A DNA stretch of 16,765 nucleotides, from assembly GCA_003175865.1 (NCBI GenBank), contig PSRF01000040.1, forward strand, positions 1 to 16,765, in the 5' to 3' direction. A model generated the notes under the pieces. The model made no database searches, had not been told where the DNA came from, and saw only the letters and a program-made list of their open reading frames with translations. The DNA comes from Blastocatellia bacterium. Its GTDB lineage: Bacteria; Acidobacteriota; Blastocatellia; Pyrinomonadales; Pyrinomonadaceae. Both the position numbers and the translations under genes were made by a program. Positions 8,060 to 15,429 of the stretch are shown here, in pieces (position 1 is the first letter of the stretch; every line of letters begins with the position of its first letter).

Positions 8060-8157
8060 TTGGAGTGCGACGGCCCGGCGTCGCTTTGTTATAGAAACTT
8101 CACTAATTTACCGACCTTGTCGTTATAACAAAGCGGCGCCAGGCCGCCGCACTCCAA
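8060..8157. repeat. Near-perfect 34-bp inverted repeat element between the phosphoketolase and MBL genes
   Basis: Arms 8060-8093 and 8124-8157 match at 31 of 34 positions. The outer ends read TTGGAGTGCG...CGCACTCCAA and the inner ends CTTTGTTATA...TATAACAAAG, around a 30-nt loop. G+C-rich arm middles (CGGCCCGGCGTCG) flank A/T-rich inner ends. It begins 13 nt after the phosphoketolase stop codon in the direction of transcription. The shape suits a terminator, a REP/MITE-like mobile palindrome, or both. The three arm mismatches are all transitions (G/A or C/T) and would keep G-U pairs in RNA on one strand. Confidence 0.82.
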
Positions 8158-8170
8158 AATCGAAAATCCG

Positions 8171-10597
8171 CTACAATGGCCAGCGCCACTCAAGTACGTC
8201 CGGCCTGTCGATCCCAAACTCATGTGCATATTGTCGACACGCGATCTGCTCATTCCTGAATTTCTCCTTCGCGTGTGCACCTATTGCCTGTAGCTTGGGC
8301 ACTCGATCGATCACATCAATGGCAAGCGTGAAACGATCAATCTCATTTTCAATGGCCAGCTCCAATGGAGTGTTGATGTTGCCTCGTTCCTTATAACCAC
8401 GTACGTGCATGTTTTCATGGTTGCTCCTGTTGTAGGTGAGGCGATGAATCAACCAGGGGTAACCGTGAAAGTTGAAAATTACTGGCTTGTTGTTAGTGAA
8501 TAGACTGTCAAAGTCGCGATTGCTCAAACCATGAGGATGTTCGCGATCAGACTGCAACTTGAACAGGTCAACAACATTAATAAACCTTAGTTTCAAGTCC
8601 GGGAACTCTTCCCGCAGCATGGCCGTCGCCGCCAACGCTTCTTTAGTCGGGATATCGCCGGCACTCGCCATCACAGCGTCCGGTTCCTGTCCCTGATCGT
8701 TGCTCGCCTGCGTCCAGATGCTAATGCCCTTTGTGCAATGAGTGATTGCGGCATCCATATCCAAATACTGCAGATGCATCTGCTTATCGCTAACGATCAC
8801 GTTGATGTAGTTCTCGCTGCGCAGACAATGATCGGCGACCGACAAGAGACTATTCACGTCAGGTGGCAGGTAGATGCGTGTGACTTCAGCACGCTTGTTA
8901 ACAACTACATCCAGAAAACCCGGATCTTGATGCGTAAATCCGTTGTGGTCCTGTCGCCAGACTGTTGAAGTGATGAGTAGATTCAACGAAGCAATGTTTT
9001 GTCGCCAGGGTAATGAGTTACAAATCGACAACCACTTGGCGTGTTGATTGAACATCGAGTCAATGACATGTGCGAATGCTTCATAAGTCGACAGAAAACC
9101 GTGACGGCCGGTTAGCAAATAGCCTTCAAGCATTCCTTCCAACGTGTGCTCGCTAAGCATTTCGACAACGCGTCCATCAGGTGCTAACTCACCACCATCA
9201 CTATCTTCCGGAAAATATTCAGCGAGCCACAGTTTCTTAGTGACTTCGTAAATCGCGTCGAGTTTGTTGGAGGTGTTTTCATCTGGTCCAAAGACGCGGA
9301 ATGAGTCTTTGTTTATGCGCATCACATCGCGGAGAAACATCCCCAAAGGTTTTGTGTTCGCCGCTTCAATCTGAGCGGGTTTGTCAAACTTGAGTCCATA
9401 GTCTCTGAAATCAGGTAACCGTAGATGCTTCTTGAGTTTTCCTCCATTCGCGTGTGGATTTGCTCCCATGCGTCGATCACCAGTGGGCGTCAACTCTCGT
9501 AATTCGCCAATCAACTTTCCATCTTCGTCGAACAGTTCTTCTGGCTTGTAGCCGCGCATCCATTGCTCGAGCAGTTTCAGATGCTCAGGGTTGTTCTTGA
9601 CGCCAGCAAGCGGCACCTGATGCGAACGCCATAATCCCTCGACCTTCTTGCCATCAACTTCCGATGGGGCAGTCCACCCCTTTGGTGAACGCAGAACGAT
9701 CATGGGCCAGTGCGCACGCGTCGCATTGCCTGAACTTCGCGCGTCCTTTTGAATCGTGCGAATGCTTTCAATTGCATGATCAAGTGTCGCAGCCATCGCC
9801 TGGTGCATCGACGTTGCGTCAGACCCCTCCACAAACAGAGGTGTATAACCGTAGCCTTTGAAAAGGTCCTCGAGTTCTTGATGACTAATGCGAGCTAGTA
9901 TTGTTGGATTGTTGATCTTGTAACCGTTGAGATTGAGGATCGGGAGGACGGCGCCGTCTCGAACTGGACTTAGAAACTTATTGATGTGCCATGAGGTCGC
10001 CAGCGGTCCAGTCTCTGACTCGCCGTCGCCGACTACTGCTGCAACGATCAAATCTGGATTGTCAAAAGCTGCGCCACAAGCATGAGACAAAACGTACCCG
10101 AGTTCTCCTCCTTCATGAATTGAACCGGGAGTTTCCGGAGTGCAGTGACTGCCAATGCCACCCGGAAAAGAAAACTCCTTGAAGAAGTGCAATAGACCTT
10201 CTTCGTCCTGGCTCTTTTCGGGGTAGATTTCAGAATAGGCCCCCTCGAGGTAAACAGGTCCAAGGACGCCAGGTGCGCCATGACCTGGTCCAGCCATGAA
10301 AATCATGTCGAGATCGAATGACTTGATGACACGATTTAAATGTGTGTAGACAAACGAGAGAGCTGGGCTCGCGCCCCAATGGCCCAGCATTCTGTTTTTG
10401 ATGTGGTCGGGCTGGAGTGGCTCATGCAAGAGTGGATTGTCTTGCAAGTAAATCATTCCCAAAGCCAGATAGTTACAAGCTCGCCAAAAGGCGTGAGTCT
10501 TACGCGCTTCCTCCTCGTTGAGCGGTGTCCCTTGAACAGTTGACCGAGCAATGCCATAAGCGCTTAGTTCGTTGACCAGAGATTTAGGTGCACTCAT
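8171..10597 (-). CDS. xfp: Phosphoketolase (xylulose-5-phosphate/fructose-6-phosphate type)
   Basis: An 808-residue thiamine-diphosphate enzyme, full length for the family. It splits xylulose 5-phosphate (and in many homologues fructose 6-phosphate) with inorganic phosphate to acetyl-phosphate plus glyceraldehyde 3-phosphate or erythrose 4-phosphate. Motifs in order: LGHWGASP (71-78), GPGHGAP (103-109), the glycine-rich [13 protein letters not shown] (146-158) running on to EGGELGY (162-168), the ThDP signature GDGESETGP (190-198) and NGYKINNPT (224-232); the C-terminal domain is complete. Single or dual substrate use cannot be settled by eye. AGGAG at 10605-10609 is 7 nt before the ATG. No acetate kinase or phosphotransacetylase gene is in the window, so the fate of acetyl-phosphate must be handled elsewhere. 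The leader carries a perfect copy of the shared palindrome at 10710-10725. Confidence 0.96.
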   Translation of the reverse strand: MSAPKSLVNELSAYGIARSTVQGTPLNEEEARKTHAFWRACNYLALGMIYLQDNPLLHEPLQPDHIKNRMLGHWGASPALSFVYTHLNRVIKSFDLDMIFMAGPGHGAPGVLGPVYLEGAYSEIYPEKSQDEEGLLHFFKEFSFPGGIGSHCTPETPGSIHEGGELGYVLSHACGAAFDNPDLIVAAVVGDGESETGPLATSWHINKFLSPVRDGAVLPILNLNGYKINNPTILARISHQELEDLFKGYGYTPLFVEGSDATSMHQAMAATLDHAIESIRTIQKDARSSGNATRAHWPMIVLRSPKGWTAPSEVDGKKVEGLWRSHQVPLAGVKNNPEHLKLLEQWMRGYKPEELFDEDGKLIGELRELTPTGDRRMGANPHANGGKLKKHLRLPDFRDYGLKFDKPAQIEAANTKPLGMFLRDVMRINKDSFRVFGPDENTSNKLDAIYEVTKKLWLAEYFPEDSDGGELAPDGRVVEMLSEHTLEGMLEGYLLTGRHGFLSTYEAFAHVIDSMFNQHAKWLSICNSLPWRQNIASLNLLITSTVWRQDHNGFTHQDPGFLDVVVNKRAEVTRIYLPPDVNSLLSVADHCLRSENYINVIVSDKQMHLQYLDMDAAITHCTKGISIWTQASNDQGQEPDAVMASAGDIPTKEALAATAMLREEFPDLKLRFINVVDLFKLQSDREHPHGLSNRDFDSLFTNNKPVIFNFHGYPWLIHRLTYNRSNHENMHVRGYKERGNINTPLELAIENEIDRFTLAIDVIDRVPKLQAIGAHAKEKFRNEQIACRQYAHEFGIDRPDVLEWRWPL

Positions 10598-10604
10598 AGA
10601 AGTT

Positions 10605-10609
10605 CTCCT
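10605..10609 (-). promoter_or_regulatory. Shine-Dalgarno AGGAG of phosphoketolase
   Basis: Minus-strand CCCAGGAGAACTTCTATG; the 7-nt spacing confirms the start. Confidence 0.75.
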
Positions 10610-10709
10610 GGGGCCGCGGTTTTATTAGCGTTAGCCAACAAAACAGACCGTTCGCGCAAAAAGAGTCACAGTCAGCTAACGATTCTATTGATTGCTGGGG
10701 GATTGAATA

Positions 10710-10725
10710 CTGTCAGAAATGACAG
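10710..10725. promoter_or_regulatory. Operator-like palindrome CTGTCA-GAAA-TGACAG upstream of phosphoketolase
   Basis: A perfect 6+6-bp inverted repeat with a 4-bp centre, 113-128 nt upstream of the start codon. It matches the sites at 5609-5624 and 14512-14527 in all twelve arm positions and shares the centre GAA with the latter. A regulator is not encoded in the window. Confidence 0.65.
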
Positions 10726-10901
10726 GAACCCTCTTTCTTAATTCGAAAAGTCATTGGCCCAACACTCGGTTCACAAGACCGTGGACACCCTGAATTTTTC
10801 CAATGTTCTGGCTCCGGTCGGCGTTACATGACAGGAACTTGAGAGCCGTGCATCTAAACCAGAAAGATTCCTGAGCGAAACATTTGAATCAAGTGGTGTT
10901 G

Positions 10902-12056
10902 CTATGAACCAAGCACAGGTACTAAGTAGAACATCAGCGCGATGATTGCGTAGACCGTAATTAGTTGTACGCCCTTGTACCAGTTTCCTTCTCCGTCACC
11001 GCAAACCATCGACCCGATCATCACTCCAACAAACAAAGAACCCATTTCCGCTCGATTGAATGCCAGCTCGAGTGGTTGTGGTGCAATGAAGTAACTCGAC
11101 AGCACCAGTATAGGCGCGACAAACAATGCGATCTGAATAGAACTTCCGAGTGCGATTCCGACAGAAAGGTCCATCTTGTTCTTTCGTGCCATCGCGATTG
11201 CTGATCCGCTTTCTGCGGCGCCACCCACAATCGCAACGAACACAATGCCAATAAACACCTGCGACATTCCTAGTGCTTTACCAGTCTCCTCGGCTGCTCC
11301 AACCAAGATCTCGCTCATCCATGCGGCAAATACGGAAGCAGCTAATAATGTGATCACCGCACGGCCCACACTCCAGTGTTCCTCGTGAAGCTCCTCTTCG
11401 CCTTCGGATTCCAAGCTCTTGAACAAACTCGAATGAGTTCTCAGTGAATACAGAATGTACAGTCCATATGCGATGAGCAGCAGAACGGCTATGCCGAGAT
11501 TGAGCTGCGCTTCTGCACGAATAACCTCGTGTGGCGCGAAAACACGACTGAACGCGCTTGGCACTGTCATGCTAACAGCAGCCAGAAACATCATTGTGCT
11601 GTAAGTTCGTGCAGCGATCGGATTGAACCGTTGAACGTGAAAACGCAAGCCCCCGGCGAAGAAGCTGACTCCAAGCGCCAACAACAAGTTCGCGAGAATT
11701 GCACCAACTAGCGATGCGCGCACCATTTCCAAATAACCTGCTTTCAAAGCCACAAGCGCGATTATTAATTCAGGTGCATTGCCAAATGTCGCATTCAGCA
11801 AGCCACCAATCGCGTCGCCAGTTCGCGTGGAAATTTGTTCAGTCGCCATCACAATCTGTGCTGCGATTGGAACGATGGCTAACGCCGCCATGAAGAAAAG
11901 CACTGGAGCTGACACGTGTCCGATGTGCTCCAATGCCACGGTGAGTGGAATGAAGAGCAATAACCAGTTCATCGGCCGGCGCAAAAAGTTACCAATCGGC
12001 GAAGAGGATCCCCCATGCTCAAGCTCAGTCACTTCCTTGGCGGCTGTCGTAGACAT
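10902..12056 (-). CDS. cax: CaCA-family cation/proton exchanger (Cax-type, Ca2+/H+)
   Basis: About 384 residues, a polytopic inner-membrane antiporter that would export Ca2+ (or related cations) in exchange for protons. Numbering is from the in-frame ATG at 12065 (subtract 3 for the chosen start). The first alpha-repeat carries the canonical GNAPELI (95-101). The second has GGAAESGSA (281-289) where most Cax proteins have GNAAEH. An acidic cytosolic loop ESEGEEELHEEH (219-230) separates the two five-helix halves, as in known CAX proteins. The downstream helix SVGIALGSSIQIALF is typical of the family. I chose the ATG at 12056 because AAAGG at 12066-12070 is 9 nt before it but abuts the ATG at 12065. 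Only 16 nt separate it from the SLC13 stop, so the two genes are co-transcribed. The altered second motif leaves cation specificity open. Confidence 0.88.
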   Translation of the reverse strand: MSTTAAKEVTELEHGGSSSPIGNFLRRPMNWLLLFIPLTVALEHIGHVSAPVLFFMAALAIVPIAAQIVMATEQISTRTGDAIGGLLNATFGNAPELIIALVALKAGYLEMVRASLVGAILANLLLALGVSFFAGGLRFHVQRFNPIAARTYSTMMFLAAVSMTVPSAFSRVFAPHEVIRAEAQLNLGIAVLLLIAYGLYILYSLRTHSSLFKSLESEGEEELHEEHWSVGRAVITLLAASVFAAWMSEILVGAAEETGKALGMSQVFIGIVFVAIVGGAAESGSAIAMARKNKMDLSVGIALGSSIQIALFVAPILVLSSYFIAPQPLELAFNRAEMGSLFVGVMIGSMVCGDGEGNWYKGVQLITVYAIIALMFYLVPVLGS

Positions 12057-12065
12057 AAGAACCAT

Positions 12066-12070
12066 CCTTT
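12066..12070 (-). promoter_or_regulatory. Shine-Dalgarno AAAGG deciding the cax start
   Basis: Minus-strand TGAGTAAAGGATGGTTCTTATG. The site touches the first ATG (12065) and is well spaced from the second (12056), so the second is preferred. It lies within the gap after the SLC13 stop codon. Confidence 0.55.
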
Positions 12071-12072
12071 AC

Positions 12073-13851
12073 TCAAAGGCCATACATGATTGGCGCCAGC
12101 AGGAGGACGACGAGTCCCACAACCGCCGTCAATGGAATTCCAACTCGCGCATAATCGGAGAAGATGTATCCGCCGGGCTCCTGGACCATAAGGTTCGTTT
12201 GGAAGCCTGCGGGATTGATGAATGCGGTTGAAGCGCCACTCATCAGGACCATTGCAAATGGAAAAAAGCTAACTCCAAGTCCATTGGCCAATGACACGGC
12301 CACTGAAAACATGAGCACGCCTGCGGCAACGTTTGAAATAACATTTGTTAGAACAACTGTTCCCAGGTAAACCGCCGCCAAAGCCATCCGGGGACTGCCA
12401 CCTCCGATTGAGGCGAAGATGTCAGCGATGTATTTAGCCAGGCCGCTTCCGGTCACAGCTGATTCCAAACCAACGGCCGCACCAATCACTACAATCGTTT
12501 GCCAGTCGACGCTCCGCCACAAACGATCGACCGTCAAACAGCCGGTTAAGAGCATCGTCAACGAAGCCAACAATGCAGCGTTGAGCATGCTTGTCATACG
12601 CGTCGCGGCGAGCACAACCATGACGATTGTGATTAGTAACGCGATCACTGCGCGATCGATTCGCTGAACGCGAAAGCCCTCCAGTCTTTTACTCATAATG
12701 AAGTCCTTTTCGCGTCGGTTTTCGTAGAAGAATGCGTCATTAACTTCGACAACTCCGGCATCACCCGCTTCCAATCTGAACTCTTTCATTGGTTCGTGCG
12801 GCGCTTCGCCATAACGAGACACACCAACCAGCATCAACTCATACGGACTGTCTGGCAGGGGTAAATCACCGACGCGATGACCAATGGCTGGCGATCGCGC
12901 TGATAACACAACCTCAACGAGTTGATGTTCGTGCCGCGCGCTATTCATGCTCGTGGCGTACGCGGGAACCAACCCAATTGTGGTCCATAAGCCGGGCAAC
13001 GAATCAGCCGGAGTTACGAATGTTAGACGGTCATCCGCCTTAAGCTTAATATCCGCTTTGGGCTCGATCGAAGAACCATTCCTTGAGAAGGAGACCAATG
13101 TGAAGTGCGTTGGATTGGTAAAGCCTGCCTGGTCCAAGGTTGAGCCAACGAGTCTCGAACCGGATTGAATTCGAAACTCCGCACGATAGGTTCTAGTCCC
13201 GACTCCAGTTCGAGTTTTGGAGCGATCAGGTAATAGACGGGAACCGATCAGGATCATGAAGACAACACCGGTAAGCGTTGCCGGCAGACCAATCCACAAG
13301 GGATCAAAAAGAGTGATAGTTTTGATAGGAGCTAGTGCCCCGCTTGCAACTGCGTCATTCGTCAGTCCGGCAATAATCAGATTCACCGATGTGCCGAGGA
13401 GCGTGATCGTGCCGCCCAGCAAAGTTACAAAGCTCAACCCCATGAATAGCTTCGAACCATTTAAGCCGGTGCGGCGTGTGACATCTCGCACCGCAGGAAT
13501 CATCATCGCTACTAACGGCGTGTTATAGAGAAATGCGCTTGCGAGTGAGACAGGGACGTAGATCTTCAACTGAGCTGTGATGATCGATTTAGGTAATCCG
13601 ATTAATCGTTCGGAGAGAAGTGAGATGGCACCGGTCGAGTACATTCCTGCCGCAACCGGATAAAGCGCGGCAACAGTGATCACACCCGTATTACTGTAAC
13701 CCTTAAGCAATGCAGCAGCCGGCGCGAGTTTGAGTGTCATCGCAACGGTGATTGTGGTGATGAACACCAGCCAGATTGGGAATTTGTTCCACACCAGGAA
13801 CAGAAACATGCCAATCAAGAGCGCCAGTGTTGTCCACGCAGCAGCCGTCAT
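12073..13851 (-). CDS. SLC13 (DASS)-family permease with two TrkA-C (RCK_C) domains
   Basis: A 592-residue inner-membrane anion transporter. Two membrane halves (about 5-208 and 398-592) flank a cytosolic insert with two RCK_C/TrkA-C-like domains (about 221-282 and 308-373). This is the layout of bacterial SLC13 permeases that move sulfate, dicarboxylates or other anions with Na+ or H+. The two substrate/ion hairpin motifs appear as LGTSVNLI (152-159, canonical SNT-like 'GTSTN') and NPAGFQTNL (546-554). The RCK_C domains suggest gating by a small ligand, perhaps a nucleotide; this is inferred from other proteins. The substrate is unknown. Its position 8 nt after carbonic anhydrase makes bicarbonate or a carboxylate worth testing. 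The Shine-Dalgarno is weak (AAGTGA), consistent with translational coupling to the carbonic anhydrase stop codon. Confidence 0.9.
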   Translation of the reverse strand: MTAAAWTTLALLIGMFLFLVWNKFPIWLVFITTITVAMTLKLAPAAALLKGYSNTGVITVAALYPVAAGMYSTGAISLLSERLIGLPKSIITAQLKIYVPVSLASAFLYNTPLVAMMIPAVRDVTRRTGLNGSKLFMGLSFVTLLGGTITLLGTSVNLIIAGLTNDAVASGALAPIKTITLFDPLWIGLPATLTGVVFMILIGSRLLPDRSKTRTGVGTRTYRAEFRIQSGSRLVGSTLDQAGFTNPTHFTLVSFSRNGSSIEPKADIKLKADDRLTFVTPADSLPGLWTTIGLVPAYATSMNSARHEHQLVEVVLSARSPAIGHRVGDLPLPDSPYELMLVGVSRYGEAPHEPMKEFRLEAGDAGVVEVNDAFFYENRREKDFIMSKRLEGFRVQRIDRAVIALLITIVMVVLAATRMTSMLNAALLASLTMLLTGCLTVDRLWRSVDWQTIVVIGAAVGLESAVTGSGLAKYIADIFASIGGGSPRMALAAVYLGTVVLTNVISNVAAGVLMFSVAVSLANGLGVSFFPFAMVLMSGASTAFINPAGFQTNLMVQEPGGYIFSDYARVGIPLTAVVGLVVLLLAPIMYGL

Positions 13852-13859
13852 TGAGTCAC

Positions 13860-14471
13860 TTAGTCAAAAAACTTCACGTGCCCAGTTTTGATCTCGACAA
13901 GCGCCCCGACGATTCGGACCTTTCCTTCCTTAAGACGGAGTTGTGCTTCCGGGGTGTCTAAGATCTGTTGCACAGTCCAGCGAATGTTACTTTCGATTGC
14001 TTGAGTTGTACGTTCTTCAGGAGAAAGACCCGGATCAAAAGGTGGGAGTCCTGGCAAAATGCTGTTAACCAATAGTTGGATTCGGGAGCGATGCACTTCG
14101 CCTTGATCGCGATTCGTGAGTGCAGCCTTTACTGCACCGCAATTTTGATGTCCGAGGACAACGAAGAGGTGTGTATGCAAATGCGCACCGGCATATTGAA
14201 GACTCGCTGCGATCTCATTTGAAAAGACATTCCCTGCGACACGGATCACAAACAACTCGCCTATTCCGCAATCGAATATCACTTCTGGCGGCACACGCGA
14301 GTCGCTGCATCCGAGGATCGTGGCGAATGGCTGTTGACTATGTTCGAGACCCTTCAGCTGTTCGCGAACTTGTCCAGCGAGTCGGATCTCGCCATGCAGG
14401 AAGCGCTCATTCCCTTCTCTCAACCGCTGCAGAGCCTCGTCTGCGGAGATGTTGGATTGAATGTCAGACAT
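13860..14471 (-). CDS. Beta-class carbonic anhydrase
   Basis: About 203 residues, cytoplasmic (no signal peptide), interconverting CO2 and bicarbonate. Zinc ligands and catalytic dyad are intact, numbered from the chosen ATG: CSDSR with Cys55, Asp57 and Arg59, then HQNC with His108 and Cys111. The surrounding sequence (VIRVAGN, VVLGHQNCGAV) is typical of beta-CAs. The frame stays open upstream to an ATG at 14606, but that stretch is made of the heptamer repeat and would run through the palindrome at 14512-14527, so I regard it as non-coding and start at 14471, where conserved sequence begins. The ribosome site is poor: AAAGG ends 1 nt before the ATG. First gene of a unit with the SLC13 permease (8-nt gap) and cax. 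Confidence 0.9.
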   Translation of the reverse strand: MSDIQSNISADEALQRLREGNERFLHGEIRLAGQVREQLKGLEHSQQPFATILGCSDSRVPPEVIFDCGIGELFVIRVAGNVFSNEIAASLQYAGAHLHTHLFVVLGHQNCGAVKAALTNRDQGEVHRSRIQLLVNSILPGLPPFDPGLSPEERTTQAIESNIRWTVQQILDTPEAQLRLKEGKVRIVGALVEIKTGHVKFFD

Positions 14472-14511
14472 ACCTTTAAGGAATATTAGTGAGTGAGGAG
14501 GTCCAATATAC

Positions 14512-14527
14512 CTGTCAGAAGTGACAG
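14512..14527. promoter_or_regulatory. Operator-like palindrome CTGTCA-GAAG-TGACAG upstream of carbonic anhydrase
   Basis: Third perfect copy of the 16-bp palindrome, 41-56 nt before the carbonic anhydrase ATG, closer to its gene than the other two copies. The heptamer repeat copy 2 begins 7 nt beyond it, the same arrangement as at 5609-5633. Confidence 0.65.
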
Positions 14528-14534
14528 TCGGGGG

Positions 14535-14632
14535 GATTGCGGATTGTCGATTGCTGATTGCTGATTTGGTGGACTTTGGACTTTGGTCTTTGGACGCAAT
14601 CAGCACTTAGCAATCAGCAATCGTCAATCAGT
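14535..14632. repeat. Heptamer-based inverted repeat, copy 2 (3' end of the DUF4239 gene)
   Basis: Left arm 14535-14569 has five 7-bp units (GATTGCG, GATTGTC, GATTGCT, GATTGCT, GATTTGG). Right arm 14598-14632 has five complementary-type units (AATCAGC, ACTTAGC, AATCAGC, AATCGTC, AATCAGT). Between them lie GGACTTT-type heptamers (14571-14593). The last right-arm unit contains the TGA stop codon of the DUF4239 gene (14628-14630), so the element reaches into the coding end. Same role options as copy 1. Confidence 0.8.
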
Positions 14633-15401
14633 CCATCGATTTCCTCACATCACTCATCGACTCCTGGCTTACCTGCAGAAATCCCTGCCCGGGTCGATCC
14701 AAGTCGGCTATCAAAACCATTACTGTTGAGAACCCAATCACCAACATCAGTACTGCCAGGGAGCGTCGCTTACTTGCCATGGCCTCCTGATATCCGACTG
14801 CCATCATTGCCAGGATCAGGAGTGAATACAAACCGATCCAAATTGCAGACGGAATGCGACTTCTCAAGCCGGCGACTATTCGTTGTTCATGAAGCTCGAT
14901 TATCTGATTGAGTGACTGAACGAAAAGTGAGGTGATTGCCGTCTTCTCTTTTTCAACCAACGTGGCGGCTTCCGACCACATGCGCTTGTGAAGGTCTTCA
15001 GACTTTGCAATCGACTCTGCAATTTTATCGGGTTGAGTACCCACCAGACGTGTCTCTACGTACTCGCGTAACATTGTTCGCTCATTGGTACGTGTTGGTT
15101 CAGCCAACAGCTCGGCGCGCAAGTATGCCGTCCTGATCGCGTTTGACTCCGAGAGCACAAGCTGTCTGCGCGTTTCGAAACGAGAGCCTGCGAGACCGAA
15201 TGTGAAAGCCAGCATGAATGCGAGTAAACCGAGGGTAGCACCAACCATACCGGCCGGAGGCGCTTCGGGTTCATCGGCTGTACGTTTCCTTCGATAACGC
15301 CCGATACGGAATCCTGCGTCTACAGAGATGAGCGCGATGGCAATTGTGATTGGCAGGAGTGTCCAAAGTGGAAATGGATCAAGCAGTCCAGATGTTTGCA
15401 T
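14628..15401 (-). CDS. DUF4239 (bestrophin-like domain) membrane protein
   Basis: 257 residues. Membrane segments are visible at about 11-30, 50-70, 185-203 and 213-232. Between the second and third pairs lies a charged, helical, probably cytosolic stretch (about 75-180) rich in Glu, Arg and Lys. The C-terminal string DLDRPGQGFLQVSQESM (233-249) is the recognisable signature of DUF4239 proteins, which are described as bestrophin-like on remote similarity; bestrophins are anion channels, but no transport activity is established for this group to my knowledge. AAGGG at 15410-15414, 8 nt before the ATG, supports the start. It follows the dcuB-like gene by 28 nt and is probably co-transcribed with it. 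Its stop codon is supplied by the heptamer repeat. Confidence 0.82.
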   Translation of the reverse strand: MQTSGLLDPFPLWTLLPITIAIALISVDAGFRIGRYRRKRTADEPEAPPAGMVGATLGLLAFMLAFTFGLAGSRFETRRQLVLSESNAIRTAYLRAELLAEPTRTNERTMLREYVETRLVGTQPDKIAESIAKSEDLHKRMWSEAATLVEKEKTAITSLFVQSLNQIIELHEQRIVAGLRSRIPSAIWIGLYSLLILAMMAVGYQEAMASKRRSLAVLMLVIGFSTVMVLIADLDRPGQGFLQVSQESMSDVRKSMD

Positions 15402-15429
15402 CTTGTGATCCCTTCAAACGAGCGGGCAA

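Larger units (their letters stand above)
10598..10901. other. 304-nt intergenic leader between cax and phosphoketolase
   Basis: Contains, in transcription order, a half-site ATGACAGGAAC (10828-10838), a second copy of the same 11-mer that is part of the full palindrome (10719-10729), then about 110 nt to the phosphoketolase ATG. No long inverted repeat follows the cax stop, unlike the other large gaps, and I see no small gene or clear terminator. The only hairpin-like string is a short CGGT...ACCG near 10766-10780, which is too weak to call. Confidence 0.6.

Noticed and set aside
10656..10670. Sigma-54-like promoter TGTGAC-N5-TTGC between the palindrome and phosphoketolase
   Set aside because: The -24 element lacks the essential GG (reads TGTGAC, not TGGCAC), and neither of the other two palindrome-bearing leaders has a matching element.
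10766..10780. CGGT...ACCG hairpin as a terminator after cax
   Set aside because: Four-base stem, no T-tract in the transcribed direction, and more than 120 nt after the stop codon.
11564..11578. CTGTCA-TGC-TAACAG inside cax as a fourth palindrome copy
   Set aside because: The centre is 3 bp, not 4, the right half has a mismatch, and it lies within coding sequence.
11779..12231. Plus-strand open frame of 150 codons across the cax/SLC13 junction
   Set aside because: It is antisense to two well-supported membrane-protein genes, has no family-like motifs and no supporting ribosome site. Other plus-strand open frames in the window are judged the same way.
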